A stretch of 18,400 bases of DNA from JBAZFF01 sp043815465 (GCA_043815465.1 JBDRIW010000010.1:1-18400); one strand, 5' to 3'; counted from the stretch's first letter, positions 1 through 7,470 are shown. Numbers and translations: made by a program. The notes: generated by a model from the letters alone, not told the origin.

Positions 1-658
1 TCGTTACTTTTAAAGATTTATCAAAATCGTAACCTAATATTCCTCCATAAGGAACTTCTATATTCGCGATATCTTCATCAGAAATGTTTTCAATATGTTT
101 TATTATACTTCTCAAAGCATTATGGCTTGCTACTATCAAAATATTTCTCCCTTCTTTTAGGTCTTTTTCCACGTATTTTTTGTAAAAAGTATTAGTTCTT
201 TTCGCTGTCTCTTTTAAGCTTTCTCCTCCCGGAGGCTTAACGGAAAATCCCCTTCTCCACTTATGAACCATTTCTTTTCCATATTTTTCAGCAGCTTTAA
301 CCTTATTTAGCCCTTGCAGTTTTCCATAATACCTTTCATTTAAAGCTTCTGTAATATAAATAGGCAAATCAAATTCGCTAATGTCAGTATATTTTCCCCA
401 ATCTTTCATTCTTCCTTTATCTAAATAAATAAATATAGGATATTTATTAACTTCTTCTAAAATTCTGACTAAAGTATTCTGATTGCGCAATAAGGGAGAA
501 GAATAAGCCTTATCAAAATTATACTTAAAAATTTTCTGGGCAAGTTCTCCGGCCTTCGCTATTCCTTCTTTACATAAAGGAACATCTACCCAACCGGTAA
601 ACCTATTTTCTAAATTCCACCTTGATTCTAAATGTCTCACTAAAACTAGTTTTGCCAT
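1..658 (-). CDS. gpmA: 2,3-bisphosphoglycerate-dependent phosphoglycerate mutase (partial, C-terminus off the window)
   Basis: Glycolytic enzyme interconverting 3- and 2-phosphoglycerate through a phosphohistidine, in the cytoplasm. About 219 residues are visible from the ATG at 656-658; the family is about 230-250, so only the C-terminal end is missing. Seen in the sequence: LVRHLESRWN at the N-terminus (phosphohistidine motif, normally RHGES), FTGWVDVPL, SSPLLRNQNTL, NERYYGKLQGLNK, PPGGES, and ASHNALR carrying the second histidine (normally HGNSLR). The Gly-to-Leu change next to the catalytic His and the missing residue in the second His motif make it a divergent member. It follows enolase by 15 nt, so two consecutive glycolytic steps are co-transcribed. 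The identification as a dPGM is firm; catalytic competence is inferred. Confidence 0.9.
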   Translation of the reverse strand, partial: MAKLVLVRHLESRWNLENRFTGWVDVPLCKEGIAKAGELAQKIFKYNFDKAYSSPLLRNQNTLVRILEEVNKYPIFIYLDKGRMKDWGKYTDISEFDLPIYITEALNERYYGKLQGLNKVKAAEKYGKEMVHKWRRGFSVKPPGGESLKETAKRTNTFYKKYVEKDLKEGRNILIVASHNALRSIIKHIENISDEDIANIEVPYGGILGYDFDKSLKVT

Positions 659-673
659 AAAATTTATTTAGTT

Positions 674-1942
674 TTATTCCGACTCTCCACTATTTAGAGC
701 AGATTTAATTTCTAATTCTCCTTCAATTTTTAATAATCTATTATATTTAACCACTCTTTCTCCTCTGCTTGGAGCCCCAGCCATAATATATCCTGTTCCT
801 AATCCAACTGCTAAATCAGCTATAAAATCATCTTTTGTCTCTCCAGATCTATGTTTTACAAAAACTTTCCAATCATTAATCATAGCATATTTTGCTGCAG
901 CTATAGCTTCTGTAACTGTCCCTATTTGATTTGGTTTTAATATAAGAGCATTACAAGCCTTTCTTTCTACAGCCATCTCTATTCTCTTTATATTTGTGAC
1001 CAATAGATCATCTCCTATAATAGCTACCTTGTCCCCTATCTTTTCTGTAAGCTCTTTAAACCCCTGCCAATCTTCTTCCGAAAAAGGATCTTCTATGCCG
1101 ACTATGGGATATTTTTTACAAAGATTTAAATAATATTTCTGCATATCTTCTCTAGTTAAAATATCTCCTTCAAAGAAATATTTTCCATCTTGGTAAAAAG
1201 AAGAAGCTGCCATATCAAGAATAATCTTAATGTCTTTTTTATATCCAGATTCTTGAATAGCTTTTATTATAATATTTAAAGCTTCCTCTGTATCCGTTAT
1301 GTTAGGAGTAAAAGCTCCTTCTAAACCAACCGAAGCTGATATTTTTCCATACTTCTTTTCTATAAGTTTACCAAGGCTATGATATACTTCTGTAGACAAT
1401 CTCAACTTTTCTTTGAAAGAATCTGCTTCTAATAAAACCATTATTTCTTGTATGTCCAATCCACCCTTTCCATGTAAACCTCCTTCTATAAAAAGAATAC
1501 AAGGTGTAGGCATAGCAGGATTAGTCTTGGCGATTTCAGAAATCCATTCCCATAAATATTTCTTTTGGATTACAGCCCCAGCTCTACAGGCAGCTAAAGA
1601 AATAGCTGCTATCGCATTTGCTCCTAAATTAGATTTATTTTCTGTTCCATCTAGATCTATTAATATTTTATCTAATTCTTTCTGAGCGGTTAAATCTCCC
1701 CCTTTTAATATTGGAGCAATTTTTTCATTAATATTTTTTATTGCTTCTAAAACTCCCATTCCTTTATATCTTTCTCCACCATCTCTTAACTCTAAAGCTT
1801 CATATTTTCCGGTAGAAGTTCCTGAGGGGACAGAAGCAACTACCTTTCCAAATTCACCTTCTATCTCAACTTCTATGGTTGGAAAACCTCTTGAATCTAA
1901 AATCTCTCTGGCTATTATTTTTTTAAGTTTATTATTCACCAT
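674..1942 (-). CDS. eno: Enolase (phosphopyruvate hydratase), divergent
   Basis: Converts 2-phosphoglycerate to phosphoenolpyruvate in glycolysis. It has 422 residues, normal for the family. Visible motifs: PSGTSTGKYEALELRDGG (mobile loop 1), DIQEIM, VGLEGAFTPN carrying the catalytic Glu, metal ligands in ILDMAASSFY, GIEDPFSEEDW and IGDDLLVTN, then the catalytic Lys in LILKPNQIG and HRSGETKDDFIADLAVG. Several normally invariant neighbours differ: the usual NGGxHAxN loop reads EGGLHGKGG, DEGG reads LEGA, and the residue before HRSGET is Lys rather than Ser. The metal-binding acids and both catalytic residues remain, so activity is likely. The gene lies 24 nt after trxB and 15 nt before gpmA. 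Confidence 0.95.
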   Translation of the reverse strand: MVNNKLKKIIAREILDSRGFPTIEVEIEGEFGKVVASVPSGTSTGKYEALELRDGGERYKGMGVLEAIKNINEKIAPILKGGDLTAQKELDKILIDLDGTENKSNLGANAIAAISLAACRAGAVIQKKYLWEWISEIAKTNPAMPTPCILFIEGGLHGKGGLDIQEIMVLLEADSFKEKLRLSTEVYHSLGKLIEKKYGKISASVGLEGAFTPNITDTEEALNIIIKAIQESGYKKDIKIILDMAASSFYQDGKYFFEGDILTREDMQKYYLNLCKKYPIVGIEDPFSEEDWQGFKELTEKIGDKVAIIGDDLLVTNIKRIEMAVERKACNALILKPNQIGTVTEAIAAAKYAMINDWKVFVKHRSGETKDDFIADLAVGLGTGYIMAGAPSRGERVVKYNRLLKIEGELEIKSALNSGESE

Positions 1943-1966
1943 ATTTTTATACTCAAAAAAAATATA

Positions 1967-2890
1967 TTATTTTTTCTGAAGATAGCTAGAAACATCCATA
2001 GCTGCTACAGCTCCTGCTCCAGCTGCAATTACTATTTGTTTAAATAAAACATTGTTAACATCGCCAGCTGCCCAAATTCCGTCTGTTTTTGTTCTACAAT
2101 TACTAGGGTCAACAATAATTTCATCTTTATTATTGAACTCTACTAACCCTTTAACAAAAGCTGTTGCAGGTTGAGAACCTATTTCAACAAATAACCCAGA
2201 AACAGATAATGAAATATTTTTCTTTGTTTTATTTTCTTGATAAATAATTTCTTTAACAAATTTATCTCCTTTTATTTCTTTAATTATTGAATTTGTAATT
2301 AGTTCTATTTTATTATTCTTTTTAACCATCTCCTGATTTTCTTCATCTGCCCTAATTTTATCTCCCCTTTCTATAATATATATTTTATTAGCATAATTAC
2401 TCAAAGAAAGAGCGGCTTCAAAAGCTGAGTTTCCTCCTCCAGCCACTACTAGGTCTTTTTTCACAAAAAGAGGACCATCACAAGCAACGCAATAAGAAAC
2501 TCCCTTTCCTATGAATTCTTTCTCTCCTGGTATTTCTAAAGGCCTTGGATCAGCGCCAGTAGTTATGATTATTGTTTTAGTCTTAATTCTTTCCTTTTCT
2601 CCAGTAATCACTATAAAACCATTATCTACTTTCTCAATTTTAAAAACAGAAACAGTTTTTATCTTAATCGGATGACTTTTTAAGTCTTTTTTAAATTTTT
2701 GAATAAGATCTATGCTAGAAACACTTCCTAATCCAGGATAATTTTCAATAGGAACTGATTTTCTAGCTATCTGTCCTCCAAAATTTTTAGTTATTAATAA
2801 TGTATTAAGCCTCTGTCTAGCTGAATATATTCCAGCAGTAATTCCTGCTGGTCCTCCTCCAATAATTATCAAATCGTAATTTTTATTCAT
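1967..2890 (-). CDS. trxB: Thioredoxin reductase-like FAD/NAD(P)H flavoprotein
   Basis: FAD-dependent pyridine-nucleotide disulfide reductase of the low-molecular-weight TrxB type, 307 residues (family about 310-320). Domains: N-terminal FAD Rossmann motif GGGPAG at residues 11-16; redox-active CVAC at 134-137 followed by DG; second nucleotide-binding motif GGGNSA at 151-156; C-terminal FAD motif GIWAAGDVNN. The family's NADPH 2'-phosphate signature HRRxxFR is replaced by ERGDKIR (174-180), so the first two basic contacts are altered and the cofactor may be NADH or another donor; that part is inference. The gene starts a trxB-eno-gpmA unit just after the ftsZ terminator. No thioredoxin gene is in the window. 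Confidence 0.93.
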   Translation of the reverse strand: MNKNYDLIIIGGGPAGITAGIYSARQRLNTLLITKNFGGQIARKSVPIENYPGLGSVSSIDLIQKFKKDLKSHPIKIKTVSVFKIEKVDNGFIVITGEKERIKTKTIIITTGADPRPLEIPGEKEFIGKGVSYCVACDGPLFVKKDLVVAGGGNSAFEAALSLSNYANKIYIIERGDKIRADEENQEMVKKNNKIELITNSIIKEIKGDKFVKEIIYQENKTKKNISLSVSGLFVEIGSQPATAFVKGLVEFNNKDEIIVDPSNCRTKTDGIWAAGDVNNVLFKQIVIAAGAGAVAAMDVSSYLQKK

Positions 2891-2926
2891 TAAAATTTAA
2901 CTTAATTAATATTTAGATAATCTACC

Positions 2927-2953
2927 TTTATACATTTTAACATAGAATTTCAA
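2927..2953 (-). promoter_or_regulatory. Possible promoter for trxB-eno-gpmA
   Basis: Between the ftsZ terminator and the trxB ATG there is TTGAAA (2948-2953) and TATAAA (2927-2932) with a 15-nt spacer and TG directly before the -10. The spacer is shorter than ideal, so this is tentative. It would give a leader of roughly 30 nt with no evident Shine-Dalgarno sequence. Confidence 0.35.
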
Positions 2954-2964
2954 AAACAAAAGAA

Positions 2965-2990
2965 ACTAAAAACAGCCCTTAAGGGCTGTT
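2965..2990 (-). terminator. Rho-independent terminator after ftsZ
   Basis: Perfect inverted repeat AACAGCCC / GGGCTGTT with a TTAA loop at 2971-2990, followed on the minus strand by a run of T. It starts 9 nt after the ftsZ stop codon and separates ftsZ from trxB. Confidence 0.85.
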
Positions 2991-2999
2991 AAACTAACT

Positions 3000-4364
3000 T
3001 TATTTTTCTTGATTATTTTTTCTTAAAAAAGCTGGCGTTTCCCAAAAACTTTCTTTTTCTTGCATTTCTTTTTCTATATCTTCCGCTTCTCTTTTTAACT
3101 GAAGACCATTCTTTCTTTCGGCATCAATTTTTAAAGGAGAAGTTGTTGTTTCTTCTTTTAATTCTATTGGCTTTTCAACTTTAATTTTCTTAATCTTTCT
3201 TCTTTTTTTCTTAAGTTTTTCTTTCTTTTCGGGAGTCACTGGAGTTTCTGGTTTTTCAGGATGTTGTGGCGTTTCTATTTCTCTTTTTTTATTTTTCTTT
3301 TTTTTAACAAAAATACTTGGTTTTTTTCTAATTTTCTTTTTTGGTTGCATAACTAGCGGAGAAGCTATCTTAAAAGAACATCCTGTGGCTAAAATAGTAG
3401 TTTTTATCATATCAGCTGATGAAGATTTTTGAGAAATACCAAAAATTATCTTTGCCTCAGGATTAGTTAAATCAGAAATTGTCTTTGATATTTGACTAAC
3501 TTCATTTAAAGAAAGAGTCTTTTCTCCTGATATATTAAATAATACTCCTTTAGCTCCTTTTATACCATATGGATACAGAGGAGAATTAAGAATTTTTACT
3601 ATCAATTCCTTTAAAGATCCTTCTTTTCTTTGAACTTCAACAGTATTTAAATAAGCAATTCTTCCTGTTCCTTCTAAAACAGTTCTTAAATCTGCAAAAT
3701 CTATATTTATCATTCCTGGCTCATATATAGTTTCTATTAATCCACCAAGGCTCTCTGCTAAATCTTTATTTATAACTGAAAAAGCTTGTTTTAAAGGAGT
3801 ATTTTTATCTATAACTTGAAAAACTTTTTCATTTGGAATTACAGTAATGGCATTTAAATGATTTTTAACCTGTCTTAAAGATTCTTTAGCAATATCCATT
3901 TTTCTTTCTCCTTCAAACTTTAAAGGTAGAGTAAATATTCCATAAGTAAGGCTACCTAAAGATTTTGCAATTTTTGCAAAAACTGGAGCAGCTCCAGATC
4001 CAGTACCTCCACCAAGACAAGAAACTAAAATACATAAATCATACCCTTCCATCAACTTTTTAATTTTATCTTTTTCCAATAAAGCTGCTTCTCTCCCTAT
4101 TTCCACATTCATCCCCGTTCCTAGTCCATGAGTAAGCGTCTGTCCAAAATTAAAAATTGATGCTTTTTTATTTCTATTTTTTAAAGCCTGTAAATCAGTG
4201 TTAGCAATAACAAAAGAAGCTTTTGGCATTTTTGAGGCTATTTCAGAAATAATAGCTCCCCCGCCACCTCCAATACCAATAACTCTTATTTTAGTTTTTT
4301 TAACTTCTTCTGTGGAAACAGTCAAAGCTGGCTTTTTAGTTTTTGACTTAGATTTTTTCTTCAT
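3000..4364 (-). CDS. ftsZ: Cell division protein FtsZ
   Basis: Tubulin-like GTPase that forms the Z ring. It has 454 residues. The GTPase core has G-rich GIGGGGGA at about 30-37, ANTDLQAL at about 54-61, tubulin signature GGGTGSG at 118-124, and the T7 catalytic loop with N220, D222 and D225 (NIDFADL). The usual Asn after GGGGG in the first motif is Ala/Ile here, typical of divergent sequences. After residue about 340 comes a long Lys/Glu/Pro-rich linker, ending in WETPAFLRK (441-449), which resembles the conserved C-terminal peptide that binds FtsA/SepF-type partners. Transcription appears to come from its own promoter 6 nt upstream of the ATG and to end at the hairpin just after the stop. 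greA lies 59 nt upstream. Confidence 0.96.
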   Translation of the reverse strand: MKKKSKSKTKKPALTVSTEEVKKTKIRVIGIGGGGGAIISEIASKMPKASFVIANTDLQALKNRNKKASIFNFGQTLTHGLGTGMNVEIGREAALLEKDKIKKLMEGYDLCILVSCLGGGTGSGAAPVFAKIAKSLGSLTYGIFTLPLKFEGERKMDIAKESLRQVKNHLNAITVIPNEKVFQVIDKNTPLKQAFSVINKDLAESLGGLIETIYEPGMINIDFADLRTVLEGTGRIAYLNTVEVQRKEGSLKELIVKILNSPLYPYGIKGAKGVLFNISGEKTLSLNEVSQISKTISDLTNPEAKIIFGISQKSSSADMIKTTILATGCSFKIASPLVMQPKKKIRKKPSIFVKKKKNKKREIETPQHPEKPETPVTPEKKEKLKKKRRKIKKIKVEKPIELKEETTTSPLKIDAERKNGLQLKREAEDIEKEMQEKESFWETPAFLRKNNQEK

Positions 4365-4370
4365 TAATAA

Positions 4371-4399
4371 AGTATATCTCCTATATAATTTATAGTCAA
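4371..4399 (-). promoter_or_regulatory. ftsZ promoter predicting a leaderless mRNA
   Basis: TTGACT (4394-4399), 17-nt spacer, TATACT (4371-4376), then 6 nt to the ftsZ ATG. Standard start-site spacing places transcription initiation at or next to the A of ATG. An AGGAG lies about 13 nt upstream of ATG within the spacer, which could alternatively be a poorly spaced ribosome site on a longer read-through transcript from greA. Confidence 0.65.
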
Positions 4400-4423
4400 A
4401 TAGTCTTTTTTATACATTTTTGA

Positions 4424-4876
4424 TCAACTTATATTAGAAATTTTGTATTTTTTTTCTCCATCCGGTGTCTCAACAATAACAATGTCTCCTTTCTTTTTAT
4501 TCAAAAGAGATTCTCCTAGAGGTGATTTAAAAGATATTTTATTATTTAATATATCTGCTTCTTCTGGACCAATAAGTTGAAATTCTTCTTTTTCACCATC
4601 GGACTCTAATTGAACCAATGAACCAATTTGAACTTCTTCTTTACCTTTTTTACTAATTATCTCTGCTTGATTTATTATTTCTTTTAATTCCTTTATTCTC
4701 CCCTCAACAAAACCTTGCTCCTCTTTAGCCATATGATATCCAGCGTTTTCTTTCAAGTCTCCCTGTGAAGCAGTATGTCTTATTCTTTCTGAAACCTCTT
4801 TCCTTTTAACTGTTTCTAATTCATTTAGTTCCTTTTTTAGTTTTTCAAAACCATCTTTAGTTAAATAACTTTTCAT
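4424..4876 (-). CDS. greA: Transcription elongation factor GreA
   Basis: Binds the RNA polymerase secondary channel and stimulates cleavage of backtracked transcripts. It has 150 residues, slightly short for the family (about 158). The N-terminal antiparallel coiled coil (about 1-72) carries the tip motif GDLKENAGYHMAKEEQ, with the acidic residues that coordinate the cleavage Mg2+. The C-terminal FKBP-like domain includes the conserved ISFKSPLGESLLNKKKGD segment. It lies 4 nt after the GerMN gene and is probably the last gene of the operon that starts at the FKBP gene or panD. Confidence 0.96.
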   Translation of the reverse strand: MKSYLTKDGFEKLKKELNELETVKRKEVSERIRHTASQGDLKENAGYHMAKEEQGFVEGRIKELKEIINQAEIISKKGKEEVQIGSLVQLESDGEKEEFQLIGPEEADILNNKISFKSPLGESLLNKKKGDIVIVETPDGEKKYKISNIS

Positions 4877-4880
4877 AAGA

Positions 4881-5825
4881 TTATGGTTGTAAAATATCTT
4901 CTATTCTTCCATTAATAGATATTATAACCTCATTAACTGTTGTGAATTGTTTTAAAGTCTCTGTAATTTGAGCACGAATAGCTCCCACTCGACAAGAGCC
5001 TCCTACTTGATAGTCTAATTGTCCATTAAAATCTACTTTAGCTATTCCATCAACTATGCTCAAAGAGTTAATTTCTACTCCAGAGTTAATATTAGTAAAA
5101 TAATTATTATCTTTTTCTGTTTGAGTAGTTCCTTTTAATAATTCCCCTAAGGTTGCTTTGGCTATGCCAGGAACTTTTACAATTTCTCTATTTACTGAAA
5201 AAACTTTATTGCAAGATATATCCGGGTCTAATTCATTATTATTAAAATAAACTTTTATTGATATTTTTTCTTCTATTGTCCCAAACTTTACAGGAATTCT
5301 TAATTCGTCGTTCTGTTCAGCAATGTCAGATGGATTATCTTTTATAAATAATACATTTCCATTCTTTGTTTCAGGATCATCAAAAATAAGAATTGCTTTA
5401 AATTGAACAAATTCTTCTGTCATCCAATCTGTTTGAGCTTGAGCTATGGTCACTCCCAATAATTCACCCTCTGAATCTAATATTTTAATAGGAAAATCTC
5501 CTTCAAAAAACCAAAAACCTCTTGCCTCCCCACTTACCTCCAAGGGACTATTTATAACTTCATTAGGGAAAAGAGAATCAACTTTTATTAAATTCATTTT
5601 ATCTAGGACACCTCCTATATCTTCAATAAAATGTTTACCGTCTGAAGTCCTACATTGACGCGGATAAGACTCCATAACTGCATTTCCAGCCTCTGCGCAT
5701 TCGTCAAAGGTGGTAATTGCCATGTTTGAGGTAAAAACACAAGCTGGTTTTTTAATTAGAAGATAAGCACCAACTGTAGCTAAAATAACAACAACGAATA
5801 GAATTATTAAATATTTGTATTTCAT
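4881..5825 (-). CDS. Membrane-anchored Gmad2 + GerMN domain protein
   Basis: 314 residues. An N-terminal hydrophobic anchor (about 4-25, LIILFVVVILATVGAYLLI) leads to a short Cys-containing segment (AGNAVMESYPRQCR, about 47-60). Next comes an immunoglobulin-like Gmad2 domain (about 75-190, VDSLFPNEVINSPLEVSGEARG) and then a GerMN domain (about 190-314, KVYFNNNELDP, IVDGIAKVDFNGQL, VNEVIISINGR). Both domains were first named in sporulation/germination proteins, but this combination occurs widely in non-spore-formers as an extracytoplasmic, cell-wall-related module. No enzymatic residues are evident and the ligand is unknown. It starts 2 nt after the DUF5652 gene. Domain assignment is fairly firm; function is unknown. 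Confidence 0.82.
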   Translation of the reverse strand: MKYKYLIILFVVVILATVGAYLLIKKPACVFTSNMAITTFDECAEAGNAVMESYPRQCRTSDGKHFIEDIGGVLDKMNLIKVDSLFPNEVINSPLEVSGEARGFWFFEGDFPIKILDSEGELLGVTIAQAQTDWMTEEFVQFKAILIFDDPETKNGNVLFIKDNPSDIAEQNDELRIPVKFGTIEEKISIKVYFNNNELDPDISCNKVFSVNREIVKVPGIAKATLGELLKGTTQTEKDNNYFTNINSGVEINSLSIVDGIAKVDFNGQLDYQVGGSCRVGAIRAQITETLKQFTTVNEVIISINGRIEDILQP

Positions 5826-5827
5826 AT

Positions 5828-6043
5828 TTAATTATTTTTCGTTGCTTCTGATTTCTTTTTACTAAAGAAAAATATATAAATAATTTCAACTATAGCTAAA
5901 GTATTCAATACTAAAATAATTATAAACCATTTAAGATTTTGATTTTTAGAAGCTCTCCAAAGAGCCACTCCCTTCCATGGCAAAACCCAGAGTGTTAACA
6001 ATAATAATATTACTGTTTGATTTTCAATTAAATATTGTTCCAT
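5828..6043 (-). CDS. DUF5652 family small membrane protein
   Basis: 71 residues with two predicted transmembrane helices (about 9-25, VILLLLTLWVLPWKGVAL, and about 39-60, WFIIILVLNTLAIVEIIYIFF) and a Lys-rich C-terminal tail. The LPWKGxALWRASK...WFIIILVLNTLxIxEIIYIFF pattern fits the DUF5652 family. Helices are joined by a short basic loop, so both termini probably face the same side. The function is not known. It lies 10 nt after ybaB and 2 nt before the GerMN gene, with which it is surely co-transcribed. Confidence 0.8.
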   Translation of the reverse strand: MEQYLIENQTVILLLLTLWVLPWKGVALWRASKNQNLKWFIIILVLNTLAIVEIIYIFFFSKKKSEATKNN

Positions 6044-6053
6044 AATTATTAGT

Positions 6054-6305
6054 TTAATTATTCTTCATGTTAAACATCTTTTGAGCTACTTCTTTTTGAA
6101 TCTCTCTCACGGCCTGATTAAAACATTCTTTAACTATTAATTCTTGGCTTGTAATATCCATCTGAGGATTGAGTTTTAAATCTTCCATCTCCATTCTACC
6201 ATTTACAGTAACTACTACCCCATCTTTTTCAATAGTCTTTCTTTGTTTATCCATTTCTTCCTTCATTTTTTTAAGATCACCCAATTGTTTCAATTTATCA
6301 AACAT
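6054..6305 (-). CDS. ybaB: YbaB/EbfC nucleoid-associated protein
   Basis: 83 residues of the YbaB/EbfC family, small dimeric DNA-binding proteins associated with the nucleoid. Seen: N-terminal FDKLKQLGDLKKMKEEMDKQ helix, then the conserved VVVTVNGRMEMEDLKLNP strand segment (normally VxVtvnGxxevxxvxIdp), then the C-terminal helix ending AQKMFNMKN. It is shorter than the usual 100-110 residues, with a trimmed N-terminus and no C-terminal tail. In many bacteria ybaB sits with dnaX and recR; here it is embedded between a prolyl isomerase and membrane proteins, with 4-nt and 10-nt gaps. Confidence 0.88.
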   Translation of the reverse strand: MFDKLKQLGDLKKMKEEMDKQRKTIEKDGVVVTVNGRMEMEDLKLNPQMDITSQELIVKECFNQAVREIQKEVAQKMFNMKNN

Positions 6306-6309
6306 ATAA

Positions 6310-6882
6310 TTATTTTATTATTCTCAATAATTCTACTTCAAAGATTAAAGTTGCATTTGGAGGAATAGCCCCACCTGCTCCAGCTGGACCATATCCTAAA
6401 TTAGAAGATATGGTAAGAATCCTCTTTTCTCCAACTTTCATTCCTAAAACTCCGTATTCCCAACCTCTTATAACTCTATTTTCTCCTAAAGTGAAAGAAA
6501 ATGGAGTTCCTCTTTGTACGCTTGAATCAAACACAGTTCCAGACTCAAGGCTTCCTGTATAATGAACTTCTACTGTATCTCCCTTAGAAGCTATTTCTCC
6601 TGCTGATTCTTGAGTTATTTCTACTTTTAAATCTCCCTTTTTACATAATCCCTTTTGTAAATCCCATTGCCAACACTGTGAATTATCTTCAAAAACGCAC
6701 AAACCATCTATCCCCTCTTTAAATTCTACAGAGCTTAAAGATCCTCCCTTGTCTATGCAGTTAACAGCAGCTGGATTAGCCAATTCTATTTTCTCTTCTT
6801 TTTTATCAATAAAAAAGAAATAATAAACTAAAGCAACTATAACGATTAATAAAATGATGATGACTATATATTTTTGATCCAT
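6310..6882 (-). CDS. Membrane-anchored FKBP-type peptidyl-prolyl isomerase with a DUF333-like domain
   Basis: 190 residues. A single N-terminal anchor (about 5-26) is followed by a Cys-rich DUF333-like segment (about 36-78): NPAAVNCIDKGGSL, GLCVFEDNSQCWQWDLQKGLC, four cysteines. The C-terminal FKBP domain (about 88-190) shows VEVHYTGSLESGTVFDSS, the ligand-pocket segment VIRGWEYGVLGMKVGEKR, and GYGPAGAGGAIPPNATLIFEVELL. It probably catalyses proline isomerisation on extracytoplasmic proteins, with the Cys pairs as disulfides or a binding module (inference). It is the first gene of the tight run to greA. Upstream is a 147-nt gap containing three hairpins. Confidence 0.9.
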   Translation of the reverse strand: MDQKYIVIIILLIVIVALVYYFFFIDKKEEKIELANPAAVNCIDKGGSLSSVEFKEGIDGLCVFEDNSQCWQWDLQKGLCKKGDLKVEITQESAGEIASKGDTVEVHYTGSLESGTVFDSSVQRGTPFSFTLGENRVIRGWEYGVLGMKVGEKRILTISSNLGYGPAGAGGAIPPNATLIFEVELLRIIK

Positions 6883-6888
6883 ATTGCA

Positions 6889-6993
6889 AGGCTTAATTCA
6901 TTAAGCCGTAGCTCGAAATGAAACCACAATTTCATTGAGCAAATTAAAATTATTTAATTGACCTTTGCTGAACGATGAATCTTTAGATTCATC
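6889..6993. repeat. Three successive hairpins between panD and the FKBP gene
   Basis: The 147-nt gap holds GGCTTAA/TTAAGCC (6890-6907), an imperfect stem GCTC..AATGAAA / TTTCATTGAGC (6911-6940), and a perfect 9-bp stem GATGAATCT/AGATTCATC (6974-6993). None is followed by a T run, so they do not look like intrinsic terminators. The first would lie in the 5' leader of the FKBP mRNA, 7 nt from its ATG. The third resembles the hairpins after ftsX (16544-16637). Confidence 0.6.
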
Positions 6994-7029
6994 TATGGCC
7001 CCACCTAATAAAATAGGTTCGGCTATTAA

Positions 7030-7371
7030 TTATAAAAATTTTACAAACTTATTATTTTTATCGACAAGAACAATTTTTGGTTCTATTGGATTATCTGATA
7101 ACTCAAATCCCATAATAATTATTTCATCTCCTTTGTTTATTAAATGACAAGCAGATCCATAAATAGCTATTTTGCCTGAATTTGCTTCTTCTTTAATAAT
7201 ATAAGTTTCTAATCTAGATCCATTTGTATTATCTACCACTAAAACTTTTTCTCCCAAAATTAAACCAGCCTTATTTATTAGATTTTCATCTATCCCTATA
7301 CTACCAATATAATTTAAATTAGTTTCACTAACTATAGCAGTATGTATCTTTGACCTTAATATAAATCTCAT
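7030..7371 (-). CDS. panD: Aspartate 1-decarboxylase (PanD) proenzyme
   Basis: 113 residues, full length for PanD (about 115-130). The enzyme makes beta-alanine from aspartate for pantothenate/CoA synthesis and self-cleaves at a Gly-Ser bond to form a pyruvoyl group. Seen: KIH (8-10), NYIGSIGID with the G23-S24 cleavage site and Y21, NTNGSRLETY with R53, T56 and Y57, and YGSACHLINKGDEIIIMGF. The Asn that normally precedes GAAAH (N72 in E. coli) is Tyr71 here, which is unusual. No panB, panC or panE is in the window. The promoter ends 6 nt before the ATG. Confidence 0.9.
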   Translation of the reverse strand: MRFILRSKIHTAIVSETNLNYIGSIGIDENLINKAGLILGEKVLVVDNTNGSRLETYIIKEEANSGKIAIYGSACHLINKGDEIIIMGFELSDNPIEPKIVLVDKNNKFVKFL

Positions 7372-7377
7372 ACTACT

Positions 7378-7386
7378 ATTCTATCA
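7378..7386 (-). promoter_or_regulatory. Extended -10 promoter of panD, leaderless type
   Basis: TGATAGAAT (TGn plus -10 TAGAAT at 7378-7383) lies exactly 6 nt upstream of the panD ATG. No convincing -35 is seen and there is no Shine-Dalgarno sequence, so the transcript would begin at the start codon. Confidence 0.55.
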
Positions 7387-7436
7387 AAAAAAACATTTAT
7401 TGGAAACCCAACCTAAAAATCATTGATTTTTCACTA

Positions 7437-7464
7437 TTGACATTATCTATAAACGAGGTACAAT
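7437..7464 (+). promoter_or_regulatory. Promoter of the CxxC zinc-ribbon gene
   Basis: TTGACA (7437-7442), 16-nt spacer, TACAAT (7459-7464): a near-consensus sigma-70 promoter, the best one in the window. It is divergent from panD. The predicted start is near 7471, giving a leader of about 114 nt. Confidence 0.75.
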
Positions 7465-7470
7465 GTCTTT

